From the NCBI GenBank assembly GCA_016716405.1, contig JADJWK010000003.1, positions 1-64,000 on the forward strand: a DNA stretch of 64,000 nt, in the 5' to 3' direction. The notes beneath the pieces were generated by a model. The model was given only the letters and a program-made list of their open reading frames with translations, was not told the origin of the DNA and did no database searches. Of this stretch, positions 34,605 through 43,797 are shown in pieces. The position numbers were made by a program, and so were the translations under genes. How positions within the stretch are numbered: position 1 is the first letter of the stretch; every line of letters starts with the position of its first letter. Origin of the DNA: Candidatus Melainabacteria bacterium. Its GTDB lineage: Bacteria > Cyanobacteriota > Vampirovibrionia > Obscuribacterales > Obscuribacteraceae.

Positions 34605-34856
34605 TTACCGCCGTTTTGGCTGCACTTCAGCGGTTATGTATAGTTCATTGACGTAGAGCCTTATCGTGTTGTCTCGCATCATGATGGCTACCATGTTGTC
34701 AATCATTGAGCTTGCTGGTCTATTCTCAGGTGGAATAAGCCCAAGAAGCGATGACGGAATTCCTTCTAGTCTCTTCATGAAATCGTCACCATCTTCGAAG
34801 CACAAAATCTCTGGTGACGGCCGAACCATTCTACAGAGAAGCTGACCATGGTCCAT
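34605..34856 (-). pseudogene. Remnant, N-terminal fragment of a broken AT-rich gene
   Basis: An 83-codon frame (MDHGQLLCRMVRPSPEILCF, then RRLEGIPSSLL-like text and TIRLYVNELYITAEV) in the same AT-rich block. The stop at 34605 is followed by 30 nt before the next fragment, in the same frame. A different frame (NKFDDDIADRHCCALMEQNE) is open across the gap, consistent with two nearby frameshifts. It is probably the 5' part of the same dead gene. Confidence 0.4.
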
Positions 34857-34982
34857 CCACTCTTCGAAAGATGACCCCCCGGAGTTTGGTCTAAAGAGGG
34901 ATTAAGAATTCAAGAATTTGTATTTCAGTTGCAAAAATACTCGTAGCCATTCGCCAGTTCTCGATATAGTTAGAAAATAGGC

Positions 34983-36701
34983 TTACATCCGTCCCAGCAT
35001 CTGCTCGGCCTTGGCGCGGCGCGGGTCCTGGACCGGAGCCAGCTCGATGAAGGTCTTGAGCGCCGACCGGGCGTCGTCTTTGAGACCGGCTTTCTCATAA
35101 GTCTGGCTCAGCAAGTAATGCGCGTTGGCGTTCTTCGGATCGATCTTGACCGCAGCCTTATACGCATCCATCGCACCGGCGGTGTTCCCATCCAGCAAGA
35201 GCGTGGACCCCAGATTGATCCGGGCGCTCGCCGACTTCGGATCGAGATTCACAGCGGCATTGGCGTGCTCCACGGCTTTGCCGATCCGCCCCGACTGCGC
35301 CAGAGCAAAGCTCAGCCGGTTGTGCAGGTCCGAAGACTTCGGATACAACGCCACGGCTTCTTCCAATATGTTTGCCGCCCCCGAAGCGTCCTTGCCGGCC
35401 AGCAGGCGGCTGGCTAACGCCGTCAGCACGACCTTGTCCTTCGGATTGAGCTGATACGCTTTCTCCAGCTCTTTCAAGCACTCCTGCGACCGGCCCAGGC
35501 GCTCGAGCACGCGGGCATAATTCGCCCGGTACAGAGCCTCGTCAGGCTTTTCTGTAATAGCCCGCACATAGAGCTCGGCGGCTTTGTCGTTGTCGCCCTT
35601 GAGGGCGAGCACGGTGGCATAGTCCGAAAGCGCAGCCGCGTATTTCGGATCGGTCTCGATGGCTTTCTGATACTCCTGCATGGCGGTGTCCATGTCGCCT
35701 TTCGTAAGCGCGTCGTTGGCTCTGAAGTAGTGCGCCTCAGCCGCCAGGAATCCGGACACGTCGGCCGGGATGTCCTGCACATCGGCGATGGCTGGGGTGC
35801 CCAGAGCGAGGTCTTTGCCTTTCCAATCGGATTTGAAGACCGGGGTCTGCTTGGCTGTGTACCTGCCGGCATACGAGGTCGTGTCGAGCTCGGTCTTTTT
35901 CTTCGCTTTCTCGAAGGCTTTGCTCAGGGGCACCAGACCGCCTTCTTCTTTCAAAGCCTCGATGAGATTGTGCGAGAAGATGTTGCCCCAGCTCATCTGA
36001 TTGGGCTTGCTCGACGACAGCACTATATAGCCACTGCCGGCGATGAGCTTGGCGGGGTCGATATTGAAGCTCTTCGAGAGCGCCTTGGACCCCTGCCCGA
36101 GATCCGCGGCGCCGCTGTAGGCGGCTTGAAGCACCAGGACGATACGCTTGGCTTTGACATTTTTGCGAAGCGTGGTCATCAGGTCTTGCATGGAGAAGCA
36201 TGTCCCGTAGACGTTGTCCAGGGCGCAGTCATAGGCGCAGAGATAGGCACCACCGTCGGTGGTGGGGAAACTGCTGGTGGAGATGAAGACCACCACGAGA
36301 TCGTCCGGTCCGGCAAGGGGGCCGAGCCAGGAGCTGCCCAGGGTGGCGAGGACGTTTTCTTTGGTGGCTTTGGTATTGGTCAGGAGGCGGACGTGTTTCT
36401 CGGAGAAGCGACCCCCGTTGGGGTCGAGCAAGAATTGCCCGAATTCGTGGGCGGCTTTCGAATTGAGCAGATCGTCATTGGCGAGCCGACCTTCTTTGAA
36501 CTTCGAGACGCCGACCACCACGGCCCATTTTTGCTTTATCGGAATGTTCTCGGATTTCTTGTTGGGATCCAGATCCTGCACATTGGTGAATTGCACGCCT
36601 TTAATAGGTGGCTGTCCGGCGGTGCTCTTCTCGGCTCTCGCCGGGGCGGCGAGCATCGAGGTGAATAGAATTGCTAGCGCTGCGGCTCGGACTCTTTGCA
36701 T
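34983..36701 (-). CDS. Secreted pseudo-caspase (C14-like) with TPR repeats
   Basis: A 572-residue protein with a signal peptide (cleavage after ARA, ~23). Residues ~55-300 follow the bacterial caspase-like (C14/metacaspase) fold: KWAVVVGVSKFKEG, DLVVVFISTSSFPTTDGGAYL and RIVLVLQAAYSGAAD. The catalytic His (YFSGHG) is replaced by S143, and the catalytic Cys (DACYSG) by A194, so it should not cleave. Residues ~320-560 are at least six TPRs (GDMDTAMQEYQKAIETDPKY and similar). It probably acts as a scaffold or decoy. The gene begins 19 bp after the DUF4384/hydrolase gene on the same strand, giving a two-gene operon. Confidence 0.88.
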   Translation of the reverse strand: MQRVRAAALAILFTSMLAAPARAEKSTAGQPPIKGVQFTNVQDLDPNKKSENIPIKQKWAVVVGVSKFKEGRLANDDLLNSKAAHEFGQFLLDPNGGRFSEKHVRLLTNTKATKENVLATLGSSWLGPLAGPDDLVVVFISTSSFPTTDGGAYLCAYDCALDNVYGTCFSMQDLMTTLRKNVKAKRIVLVLQAAYSGAADLGQGSKALSKSFNIDPAKLIAGSGYIVLSSSKPNQMSWGNIFSHNLIEALKEEGGLVPLSKAFEKAKKKTELDTTSYAGRYTAKQTPVFKSDWKGKDLALGTPAIADVQDIPADVSGFLAAEAHYFRANDALTKGDMDTAMQEYQKAIETDPKYAAALSDYATVLALKGDNDKAAELYVRAITEKPDEALYRANYARVLERLGRSQECLKELEKAYQLNPKDKVVLTALASRLLAGKDASGAANILEEAVALYPKSSDLHNRLSFALAQSGRIGKAVEHANAAVNLDPKSASARINLGSTLLLDGNTAGAMDAYKAAVKIDPKNANAHYLLSQTYEKAGLKDDARSALKTFIELAPVQDPRRAKAEQMLGRM

Positions 36702-36720
36702 TTTTCCCCCAATTTAATAG

Positions 36721-38520
36721 TTACTGGTGCAGAAGGGCTACGTCGAAGGCGAGGGCTCCGTCAGCCTGGTCGAAGGAGAGATGTACCTGGCTTCCCCGGG
36801 AGCTGTCGGCAAGTCGGGTCGACCGGTCGATCTCGTCGGGCATGATGACCGGGGTCGGATCGTCCCAGCTCAATTGCAGGCCGGTGCCGATCAGGTCTTT
36901 GGCGCCGCTGCTGTCGGCGGAGACATAAGCGACTTTGGTGCCCTGGTTCTTGAGCTTGGTTTCGCTCACAGGCGTCCGGGAGAACATGATTCTCACTTTC
37001 TCGAGACCGGGGTTGGCGTCGAAAGCCAGCCAGTCGTCGTAAGGAAGCGGGTAGTCGGTGCCCTGTCTCAGGTAGTTGTTTTGCCCTTTGACCGGGAAGA
37101 GGATGGCACTGCTGCCGGTGCTGCCCTGTTGCAGGACCACATAGGCGTATCCATCGATCTCGGGAATGACATGAAATCTGATCGCGTCTCCCGATTGGAA
37201 GGACATCTTGTTGTTGCAGCGATAGGTCTTGCCGCCTCGCTTGAGCTCGATCCAGTAGGAGAGCGATGTTTTCTTGCGCTCTCTGGTGTCGGCTGGGGTG
37301 GTGGCGCTGGCGATCGCGGTAGAACCGGTCGAGCCGGCAGTGCCTGCAGTGCCGGTACCCGTGGTGCCTGAGGCGGTTGTGGTCGCAGCGCCGGTGCCGG
37401 CTCCTGTTCCGGTCGTGCCGGTTCCTGTCCCGGTTCCCGCGCCATCAGCTCCGTTGCTGCTCGCGCCGGCTCCATTGGTGTCGGCTTCAGCCGTCATGGC
37501 TTCTTTCACCTTCTGCTTATCAGGCAGGATATCAACCACCGAGCCGTCGATCCAGCTCGCGATAAAGCTGAGATCCTCGTCGCTGAACTGTCCGCCTTCG
37601 AAGATCAGGTGCTCGGCGGTTGTGGAGAGCACGAATTGTTTGTGGGGCGAGTTGATTCTATTGAATAGCTTCCAGGTACCCGCCGGTCTCACCAGCTTAT
37701 CTTTGGACCCTTGTATGAAGAGCACCGGCATCGCTTTGATCTTCGGCGCATAGTCGAAGGTCTTGTTCATGAACTTGTTGAACTCGACGAGCTCCGCCGG
37801 AGTAACCATGGTTCGGGCCAGGGGATCGGAGAGCCAGGCTTCCCGCAGTCCCTGCTTCTTGGTGGCGGCGCCCACAACAGACGGGCCGACATCCAGCGGT
37901 GCGTTCATGCCGTGCACCAGTACATGCTTGACGATGCCAAGCTCGGAGTCTGCCTGGTCGAAGCGGTCGCCGGCCGGCACCGACGAGATCAGCCCGTCCA
38001 CCAGATCCGGATATTGGGAGGCGGCTTTCATGGCGATGGCACCACCCATGGACTCGCCGAGGACGATGATCGGGAGTTTGGGATGGGCCTTCCTTATATA
38101 TTTGAGGGTGACGGCGATGTCGCTCATGGTTCCGTCGAAGTCGATGCGGTTGACGCCTTTCTTGACCCAGGAGCCGAAACCGCGCACATCAATTGCGTAG
38201 ACGCCGACTCCCATGGCGGCGAGATCCCGGGAGAAGGAGTCGTAGGTTCCTTTGTGCAGACCGAATCCATGGATCGCCAGTACGATCGCCACGGGCTTTT
38301 TATCCACCCAGGACATGCAGGGAATCTTGGCGTCGGACGTCAGGAATGACTTGCCGCCTTTGCCCAGCTCCACAGGGTCAATGATGAATTGCCTGAGGAC
38401 GTTGTCCGGGGCGCTCAGCGCCGGAGCCGGCACGGAGCCTGCCGCGAAGATCGAAAGCGAGAGAGCCAGCGCGAGTAGTCGTGCTGTCCCGCCATTTTTG
38501 TGCTGCGTTTTGACCGTCAC
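36721..38520 (-). CDS. Secreted alpha/beta hydrolase fused to DUF4384
   Basis: A 599-residue protein from GTG 38520, chosen because GGAGG lies eight nt upstream; ATG 38535 has none. A signal peptide (~12-38) is followed by a lysophospholipase-like domain (~45-320) with IHGFG, the nucleophile elbow GES157MGG, Asp in GSKDKLV and His in AEHLIFEGG, so an intact triad. A Gly/Thr/Ala-rich linker (~350-410) joins it to a DUF4384 domain (~425-520: YWIELKRGGKTYRCNNKMSF, GYAYVVLQQG). DUF4384 is often attached to caspase-like proteins. Here it is on the hydrolase, next to a pseudo-caspase gene, so the pair likely works as one envelope complex. The substrate is unknown. Confidence 0.87.
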   Translation of the reverse strand: MTVKTQHKNGGTARLLALALSLSIFAAGSVPAPALSAPDNVLRQFIIDPVELGKGGKSFLTSDAKIPCMSWVDKKPVAIVLAIHGFGLHKGTYDSFSRDLAAMGVGVYAIDVRGFGSWVKKGVNRIDFDGTMSDIAVTLKYIRKAHPKLPIIVLGESMGGAIAMKAASQYPDLVDGLISSVPAGDRFDQADSELGIVKHVLVHGMNAPLDVGPSVVGAATKKQGLREAWLSDPLARTMVTPAELVEFNKFMNKTFDYAPKIKAMPVLFIQGSKDKLVRPAGTWKLFNRINSPHKQFVLSTTAEHLIFEGGQFSDEDLSFIASWIDGSVVDILPDKQKVKEAMTAEADTNGAGASSNGADGAGTGTGTGTTGTGAGTGAATTTASGTTGTGTAGTAGSTGSTAIASATTPADTRERKKTSLSYWIELKRGGKTYRCNNKMSFQSGDAIRFHVIPEIDGYAYVVLQQGSTGSSAILFPVKGQNNYLRQGTDYPLPYDDWLAFDANPGLEKVRIMFSRTPVSETKLKNQGTKVAYVSADSSGAKDLIGTGLQLSWDDPTPVIMPDEIDRSTRLADSSRGSQVHLSFDQADGALAFDVALLHQ

Positions 38521-38579
38521 GGAATAGACCTCCATGGTTCTTTATCTCAAATACGGAAAAAGTTTGCCAATTAGGCGGA

Positions 38580-40655
38580 TCATTCGACAATTTCCGTCTC
38601 GATGGCGTCATCGTCGCCATCGTTCTTGCTGGCGGCTTTCGCGCCTTTTTTCTTCTTGCGCTTGGCTTTCGGCTTCGTATCCGATTCGGCTTCCGGAGCG
38701 GTTTCTTCTTCTTGCTCAGGCTCGCCGCCGTTACCATCGGAGTCTCCAGAATCTTCGCTGGATTCTTCGCTGGATTCTTCGCCGGATTTCTCGCTGGATT
38801 CTTCGCCTGCGCCATCGCCGGCCGAGCCTGACTGCGGAGCCGCGGCTTGTTTGGCGGCCGAGACTTCCTGGCTGATGACCACCATGAGTCCACGGATCTC
38901 GTTCATGGTCTCTTTGGCCTCGTCTTCGCCGACATTGGCGGCAATCTGCCCGCGCAGCTTCTCGATCAGTTCGCGGGCGCGGTCTTTGCTGCCCTGGGTG
39001 ACGTGCTCGCCGTTTTCCTTGAGATCGCGCTCCAGAGAATAGATGAGACTGTCGGCCTCATTGCGCAGCTCGGCCTGCTCGCGGCGCTCTTTGTCCTCGG
39101 AGGCATGCGACTCGGCTTCTTTCACCATTGCCTCGATGTCTTCTTTGTTGAGGTTGGTGCTGGCGGTGATGGTGATCTTCTGCTCTTTGCCTGAATTAAG
39201 GTCTTTGGCTGAGACATTGAGGATGCCGTTGGCGTCTATGTCGAAGCTCACCTCTATTCTAGGCACGCCCCGGGGAGCCGATGCAATGCCGTCCAGACGG
39301 AAATTGCCCAGGAGCTTGTTGTCCTTGGCCATGGCACGCTCGCCCTGGAATACATAGATGTCCACGGCGTTCTGATTGTCTTCTGCGGTGGAGCATAGCT
39401 GGGTCTTGTGGGTGGGGATGGTGGTGTTGCGCTCGACTAATTTTGCGAAAACGCCGCCCATGGTCTCGATACCCAGGGAGAGCGGGGTTACATCCAGCAG
39501 CACCAGATCGGTGACGTCGCCGGCGAGGACGCCTGCTTGAAGAGCGGCGCCCACTGCCACGACTTCGTCGGGGTTGACGGTCTGGTTGGGCTCTTTGCCG
39601 CCGGTAAGCTCTTTGACCAGATTCTTCACCGCCGGGATTCTTGTGGAGCCGCCTACCAGCACAATCTCGTTGAGGTCCGAGTATTTCAGTTTGCTGTCGG
39701 CCAGGGCCTGCTCCACCGGACCGCGGCAGCGCTCCACCAGGCTTCTGGTGAGGTCGTCGAATTTCGCTCGGGAGAGCTTCATGTCCAGGTGCTTGGGACC
39801 GCTCTCGTTGGCGGTGATGAAAGGCAGGTTGATATTGGTCTCGGTGACCGAGGACAATTCAATCTTGGCTTTCTCTGCGGCTTCTGTGAGTCTCTGTAGA
39901 GCCTGGGGATCTTTGCGCAGGTCGATTTCTTCCTGGCTCTTGAACTCGTCGGCGATCCAGTTGACCAGGCACTGGTCGAAATCGTCGCCGCCCAGGTGGG
40001 TGTCGCCGGAGGTTGCGCGGACTTCGATGAGTCCTTCGCTGACCTCCAGAATGGATACGTCGAATGTACCGCCGCCCAGATCAAATACGAGGATCGTCTC
40101 GTCGATGTCTTTTTTCTCGATGCCGTAGGCGAGCGCTGCGGCGGTGGGCTCGTTGATGATGCGGAGGACGTCGAGCCCGGCGATGGTGCCGGCGTTCTTT
40201 GTTGATTGGCGCTGGGAGTCGTTGAAATAAGCCGGGACGGTGATGACGGCGGAGTCCACCGTCTCGCCCAGATATTTCTCGGCGTCTTCTTTGAGCTTGC
40301 GCAGGACCATTGCCGAGATCTCTTCGGGGGTGTAGTCCTTGTCTTTGATGGTGACTCGGCAACCGCCGTCCGGGGCTTGCTTGACGCGGTAGGAGATGGT
40401 TTTGAGCTCCTCGGTGACCTCGTCGTAGCGGCGGCCGATGAAACGCTTTATGGAATAAATCGTGTTCTGCGGGTTGACCACGGCCTGACGGCGGGCAAGC
40501 AAGCCGACCAGGCGCTCGCCGGTCTTGTTGAATGCAACCACCGATGGTGTGGTGCGGCCGCCTTCGGCGTTAGGTATTACTGTGGCGCGGCCGCCTTCCA
40601 TGACGGCGACTACCGAGTTGGTCGTACCAAGGTCTATTCCAACGGTTTTACCCAT
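38580..40655 (-). CDS. dnaK: Hsp70 chaperone DnaK with unusual C-terminal tail
   Basis: A 691-residue Hsp70. Diagnostic motifs: GIDLGTTNSVVAVMEGG, IINEPTAAALAYG, VFDLGGGTFDVSILE, and the substrate-binding domain from LLDVTPLSLGIETMGG to RGVPRIEVSFDIDANGI. The lid runs to about residue 615. After it comes a ~75-residue tail with E/S-rich repeats (SSEKSGEESSEESSEDSGD) and a Lys-rich block (KPKAKRKKKKGAK), ending ETEIVE, in place of the usual short acidic end. No GrpE or DnaJ gene adjoins. GGAG lies seven nt before the ATG. No CIRCE element is seen upstream. Confidence 0.97.
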   Translation of the reverse strand: MGKTVGIDLGTTNSVVAVMEGGRATVIPNAEGGRTTPSVVAFNKTGERLVGLLARRQAVVNPQNTIYSIKRFIGRRYDEVTEELKTISYRVKQAPDGGCRVTIKDKDYTPEEISAMVLRKLKEDAEKYLGETVDSAVITVPAYFNDSQRQSTKNAGTIAGLDVLRIINEPTAAALAYGIEKKDIDETILVFDLGGGTFDVSILEVSEGLIEVRATSGDTHLGGDDFDQCLVNWIADEFKSQEEIDLRKDPQALQRLTEAAEKAKIELSSVTETNINLPFITANESGPKHLDMKLSRAKFDDLTRSLVERCRGPVEQALADSKLKYSDLNEIVLVGGSTRIPAVKNLVKELTGGKEPNQTVNPDEVVAVGAALQAGVLAGDVTDLVLLDVTPLSLGIETMGGVFAKLVERNTTIPTHKTQLCSTAEDNQNAVDIYVFQGERAMAKDNKLLGNFRLDGIASAPRGVPRIEVSFDIDANGILNVSAKDLNSGKEQKITITASTNLNKEDIEAMVKEAESHASEDKERREQAELRNEADSLIYSLERDLKENGEHVTQGSKDRARELIEKLRGQIAANVGEDEAKETMNEIRGLMVVISQEVSAAKQAAAPQSGSAGDGAGEESSEKSGEESSEESSEDSGDSDGNGGEPEQEEETAPEAESDTKPKAKRKKKKGAKAASKNDGDDDAIETEIVE

Positions 40656-40858
40656 TTCTTTACTCCAAAAAAGCGCAAGCGGATTCGAATTTTAACAGAC
40701 CCAGTGACGCTTCTAAGGGATCGGCCTGTTTCTATTCATAAAGCGATTAAGCAAATCTGTCGGATAATGCTCGAGCGGGCTTCTTGTAAACTGGATAAAC
40801 TATCAGATAGTGGGAATATAGGGAGAATCACCCTTACTATTTTCGAAGCTACACGAAT

Positions 40859-41254
40859 ATGAACCCGTATAACGACGATTCCGATTATCAGGGCGAGGAC
40901 CGCGCCGATCAGGATGCCCTGCTCGATATGGTCCATGAGAAGCGTGGCCTGCCCAGCGGTGCCGAGCCGCCCCGGAGACCCGCCAGAATCACCCATCACG
41001 AGATCAAAGCCATGAAGGTGACGGTGCAGAAGGAGTCTGCCCCCCATGTCACTATCCTCCGCAAAATCGGAGGCTTTTTCTCAGGCATATTCGGCATCTT
41101 CGGGTTTTTGATCCCGACAGCCAGGAAGAGCAAGAAGAAAAGCTGTGAGCTCAACGGGCACGTCTTCCCCAAGAACTGGAAAGGCGATTTCCCTCACTGC
41201 ACGCACTGTGGCACCAAGATCACGCATCCTGACAAGATCCGGCCCAATAAATAA
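40859..41254 (+). CDS. Small Cys-containing protein of unknown function
   Basis: A 131-residue protein, divergent from dnaK. It has an acidic N-terminus, a basic middle, a hydrophobic stretch (ILRKIGGFFSGIFGIFGFLIP) that could be a membrane or amphipathic helix followed by KSKKKS, and a C-terminal zinc-ribbon-like motif (C-x4-GH then HCTHCGTK). No family is recognised. It may be a membrane-bound zinc protein. The start is ATG 40859. Confidence 0.7.
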   Translation: MNPYNDDSDYQGEDRADQDALLDMVHEKRGLPSGAEPPRRPARITHHEIKAMKVTVQKESAPHVTILRKIGGFFSGIFGIFGFLIPTARKSKKKSCELNGHVFPKNWKGDFPHCTHCGTKITHPDKIRPNK

Positions 41255-41262
41255 AGTATCCG

Positions 41263-41291
41263 TTGACCCCGGGGTAGAACAGTCGTACCAT
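41263..41291 (+). promoter_or_regulatory. Possible sigma-70 promoter for the helicase operon
   Basis: A TTGACC -35 (41263-41268) and a TACCAT -10 (41286-41291) are separated by exactly 17 bp. They lie about 50 bp before ATG 41338 in the gap behind the previous gene. The -10 matches only four of six consensus bases. Confidence 0.45.
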
Positions 41292-41337
41292 ACATAGCTA
41301 TGGTTCTGTGTTTGTTCGGGTCGCGACTCGGTTTTTT

Positions 41338-43797
41338 ATGACATCTCCAGCCAAACTCAACGTCAGGCTTGCGGTTCGCGACTTCGCCATGCCCTGCCCG
41401 GCTCGGGGTCATATCGAGAGCCAGTCCGCCAGCGCCCGGATAGCTCAGGCCGGTCAGGAGATGCACAGCCGCTATCTCAATAGCCGCAAGAAGAAGATCG
41501 AGGGCTACGAGATCGAGGTCAAGTCCGACAGGCGTTTCGAGCTCCGGGGCGAATCGGGTGAGCCTGAGCCCGAAATTGAGGCTGAAATACAGGTGAAGGG
41601 CCGGATAGACGGGGTTAGACCAGCAGGCGGCGGGGCGCAGTCTAACGCATCCGGCGGCGAGCCCGCCGGGGCGGTTTGCCTCGAAGAGATCAAGAGCGAC
41701 TTCGATATAAGGGGCCTGAAAAGGCGCCTCACCGAGGAGCCGGATCATCCTTACATCCTCCAGATTCTGACTTATGGCTATATCTGGTTTAGGGAGAAGG
41801 GCGAGGTTCCGGAGCTGGAGCTTCATCTGGTGTCTTCGAAGGACGGGGACGTCATCGTCTATCCGGTCAGGCTCGATCTCGAATGGTACGAGCGCTGGCT
41901 CTCCCGGCGTCTGAAGGCGGTGGTCTCCGAATACCGGATGCTTGCCAGACAGAGGGAGAGGCGCAGGAGAATCGCCGAGACCATGAAATTCCCGCTGCCT
42001 GAGCTCCGACCCGGGCAGCAGGATCTGATCGACTGCGTGGAAGAGGTGGTGCAGAGCGCCGGCCGCGCCATGATCCAGGCGCCGACCGGTCTAGGCAAGA
42101 CCCTGGGGGTGCTCTACCCGACGCTCAAAGAGGCCCTCGGGCGGGGCGATCAGGTCGTCTATGTGACTCCCAAGAACAGCCAGCACCGGGTGGCGGAGGA
42201 CGCTGCCGAGAAGTTGCGCCGGGACAATCCCGATCTGAGATCCCTGACCCTCACCGCCAAGGCGAAGCTCTGTCTCAAGGAGGAGGTCTTCTGCAATCCG
42301 GATTATTGCCAGTATGCCCGGGACTATTACAGCAAAGTCGAGGAGAACAATCTCATCGACCGGGCATGCTCGACAGCCGGTCTTGATGGGGACAAGTTCA
42401 TCGAGCTCGGGAAAAAGTACAAAGTCTGTCCTTTCGAGCTTTCTCTCGATACTATAAGCCGGGCTGATGTGGTGATCGGTGATTACAACTATGTATTCTC
42501 ACCGCGCAATATCATGGGCCGCTTCCAGCCTCGCCTGGGGATCAAAGCCGAGGCGCCCGATTTGATTGTCGATGAAGCGCACAATCTCCCCGATCGTGTG
42601 GCCGGCTATTACAGTGCCGAGCTGTCTCTTGCCGGGCTCGGCGAGATGGCGAAAGCCATCGAGGCTCTGCCCCCTGCTTTCTCTCTTCCTTTCCGCGGGT
42701 TGTTGGAGGAGCTCAAGGAGCTTGTCCGGAGCCACCGCCCGGCCACCAGGAAAGACCAGCCTGTGACGGTGGACGCCGGTCGTTTCGAGAAGCTCGCCGA
42801 GAAGATATCCGGGGCTGTGAGCGATTATCTCTCGGGGTCTCTATTGATTGGTCGCGGGGACCCGGCTCTAGGTCTGCTCTTTGAAGTACAGCGATTCGTC
42901 GAGGCCCTGACTCAAAAAGGCGGCGAGTCGGTGACTCTCTGGAAGGTTAGAGAAGGCGGCATACTCAAGGTTCTCTGTCTCGATGCGGCTGCCCGATTGA
43001 AAGAATCATATCAAGGGGTTCGATCGGTGGTGGCATTCTCCGCTACTCTCAAACCTTTCGATTGTTTCGCGCGTCTTCTGGGATTCGATGGCGGGGATCT
43101 CAAAAGCAAAGAGCTGCCTTCGCCATTTCCGGCGCGCAATCGCAAGCTCATGGTGATCCCGCAAGTGTCGACGAAATACGCCGACCGGGAAAAGAACTAC
43201 TCTAAAATCGCCGAGGCTGTATGCCGGATAGTGGCTCAGCGACCGGGCAATTATCTGGTCTTTTTCCCGAGCTTCGAGTTTCTTTCCCGGGTGGCTGCCC
43301 TGGCTAGAGAAGAGCTCGAGAGAAACGCCGCCGAGCTGCTTCTTCAAGAGCGCGAGATGAGATCCACCGCCATCGATCAATATCTCGATCGGCTGAGGGC
43401 GCCTGGCAAGCCGGCGGTATTTTTCGCCGTGCAGGGCGGAGTCTTCGCCGAAGGTGTGGATTATCCCGGCGACATGCTCATCGGGGTGATCATCGTCGGT
43501 CCCGGGCTGCCGGTCTTCGATATCGAGCGCAATCTCCTGGCTGACTTTTACGAGCGCCATTATGGCAGCGGTTTCGAATATGCTTATGTCTATCCCGGTA
43601 TGTCCCGGGTGGTGCAGAGCGCCGGCAGGGTGATCCGCTCGGAGAAAGACCGGGGCCTGATTGTTTTACTGGACCGGCGCTTTGTCGAGCCATCCTATGG
43701 CAAAGCCATGCCCGACTACTGGTTCGACACCTCGGCAAATGAGCTGGTATCAAATAGTATATTGAAGGACATCAATGAATTCTGGAGTCTTGCCTGA
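41338..43797 (+). CDS. PD-(D/E)XK nuclease fused to XPD/DinG-type iron-sulfur helicase
   Basis: An 819-residue fusion. The N-terminal ~190 residues hold a Cas4/RecB-like nuclease: D in VKGRIDGV, E-x-K in CLEEIKSDFD and Q-x3-Y in LQILTYGYIWF. The superfamily 2 helicase follows, with Walker A QAPTGLGKT, then four Cys around LCLKEEVFCNPDYC and KVCPFEL that fit the XPD/DinG 4Fe-4S cluster. DEAH is in LIVDEAHNLPDR, and the C-terminal motifs are ESYQGVRSVVAFSATL, QGGVFAEGVDYPG and QSAGRVIRSEKDRG. It should unwind DNA 5'-3' and could cut it. Its last 23 bases overlap the next gene, an exonuclease-like/GIY-YIG protein. ATG 41338 is preferred to GTG 41308; neither has a good ribosome binding site. Confidence 0.9.
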   Translation: MTSPAKLNVRLAVRDFAMPCPARGHIESQSASARIAQAGQEMHSRYLNSRKKKIEGYEIEVKSDRRFELRGESGEPEPEIEAEIQVKGRIDGVRPAGGGAQSNASGGEPAGAVCLEEIKSDFDIRGLKRRLTEEPDHPYILQILTYGYIWFREKGEVPELELHLVSSKDGDVIVYPVRLDLEWYERWLSRRLKAVVSEYRMLARQRERRRRIAETMKFPLPELRPGQQDLIDCVEEVVQSAGRAMIQAPTGLGKTLGVLYPTLKEALGRGDQVVYVTPKNSQHRVAEDAAEKLRRDNPDLRSLTLTAKAKLCLKEEVFCNPDYCQYARDYYSKVEENNLIDRACSTAGLDGDKFIELGKKYKVCPFELSLDTISRADVVIGDYNYVFSPRNIMGRFQPRLGIKAEAPDLIVDEAHNLPDRVAGYYSAELSLAGLGEMAKAIEALPPAFSLPFRGLLEELKELVRSHRPATRKDQPVTVDAGRFEKLAEKISGAVSDYLSGSLLIGRGDPALGLLFEVQRFVEALTQKGGESVTLWKVREGGILKVLCLDAAARLKESYQGVRSVVAFSATLKPFDCFARLLGFDGGDLKSKELPSPFPARNRKLMVIPQVSTKYADREKNYSKIAEAVCRIVAQRPGNYLVFFPSFEFLSRVAALAREELERNAAELLLQEREMRSTAIDQYLDRLRAPGKPAVFFAVQGGVFAEGVDYPGDMLIGVIIVGPGLPVFDIERNLLADFYERHYGSGFEYAYVYPGMSRVVQSAGRVIRSEKDRGLIVLLDRRFVEPSYGKAMPDYWFDTSANELVSNSILKDINEFWSLA

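Noticed and set aside
40656..40858. CIRCE/HrcA operator before dnaK
   Set aside because: No TTAGCACTC-N9-GAGTGCTAA match is seen; only a weak sigma-70-like TTAGAA/TAAAAT pair on the minus strand.
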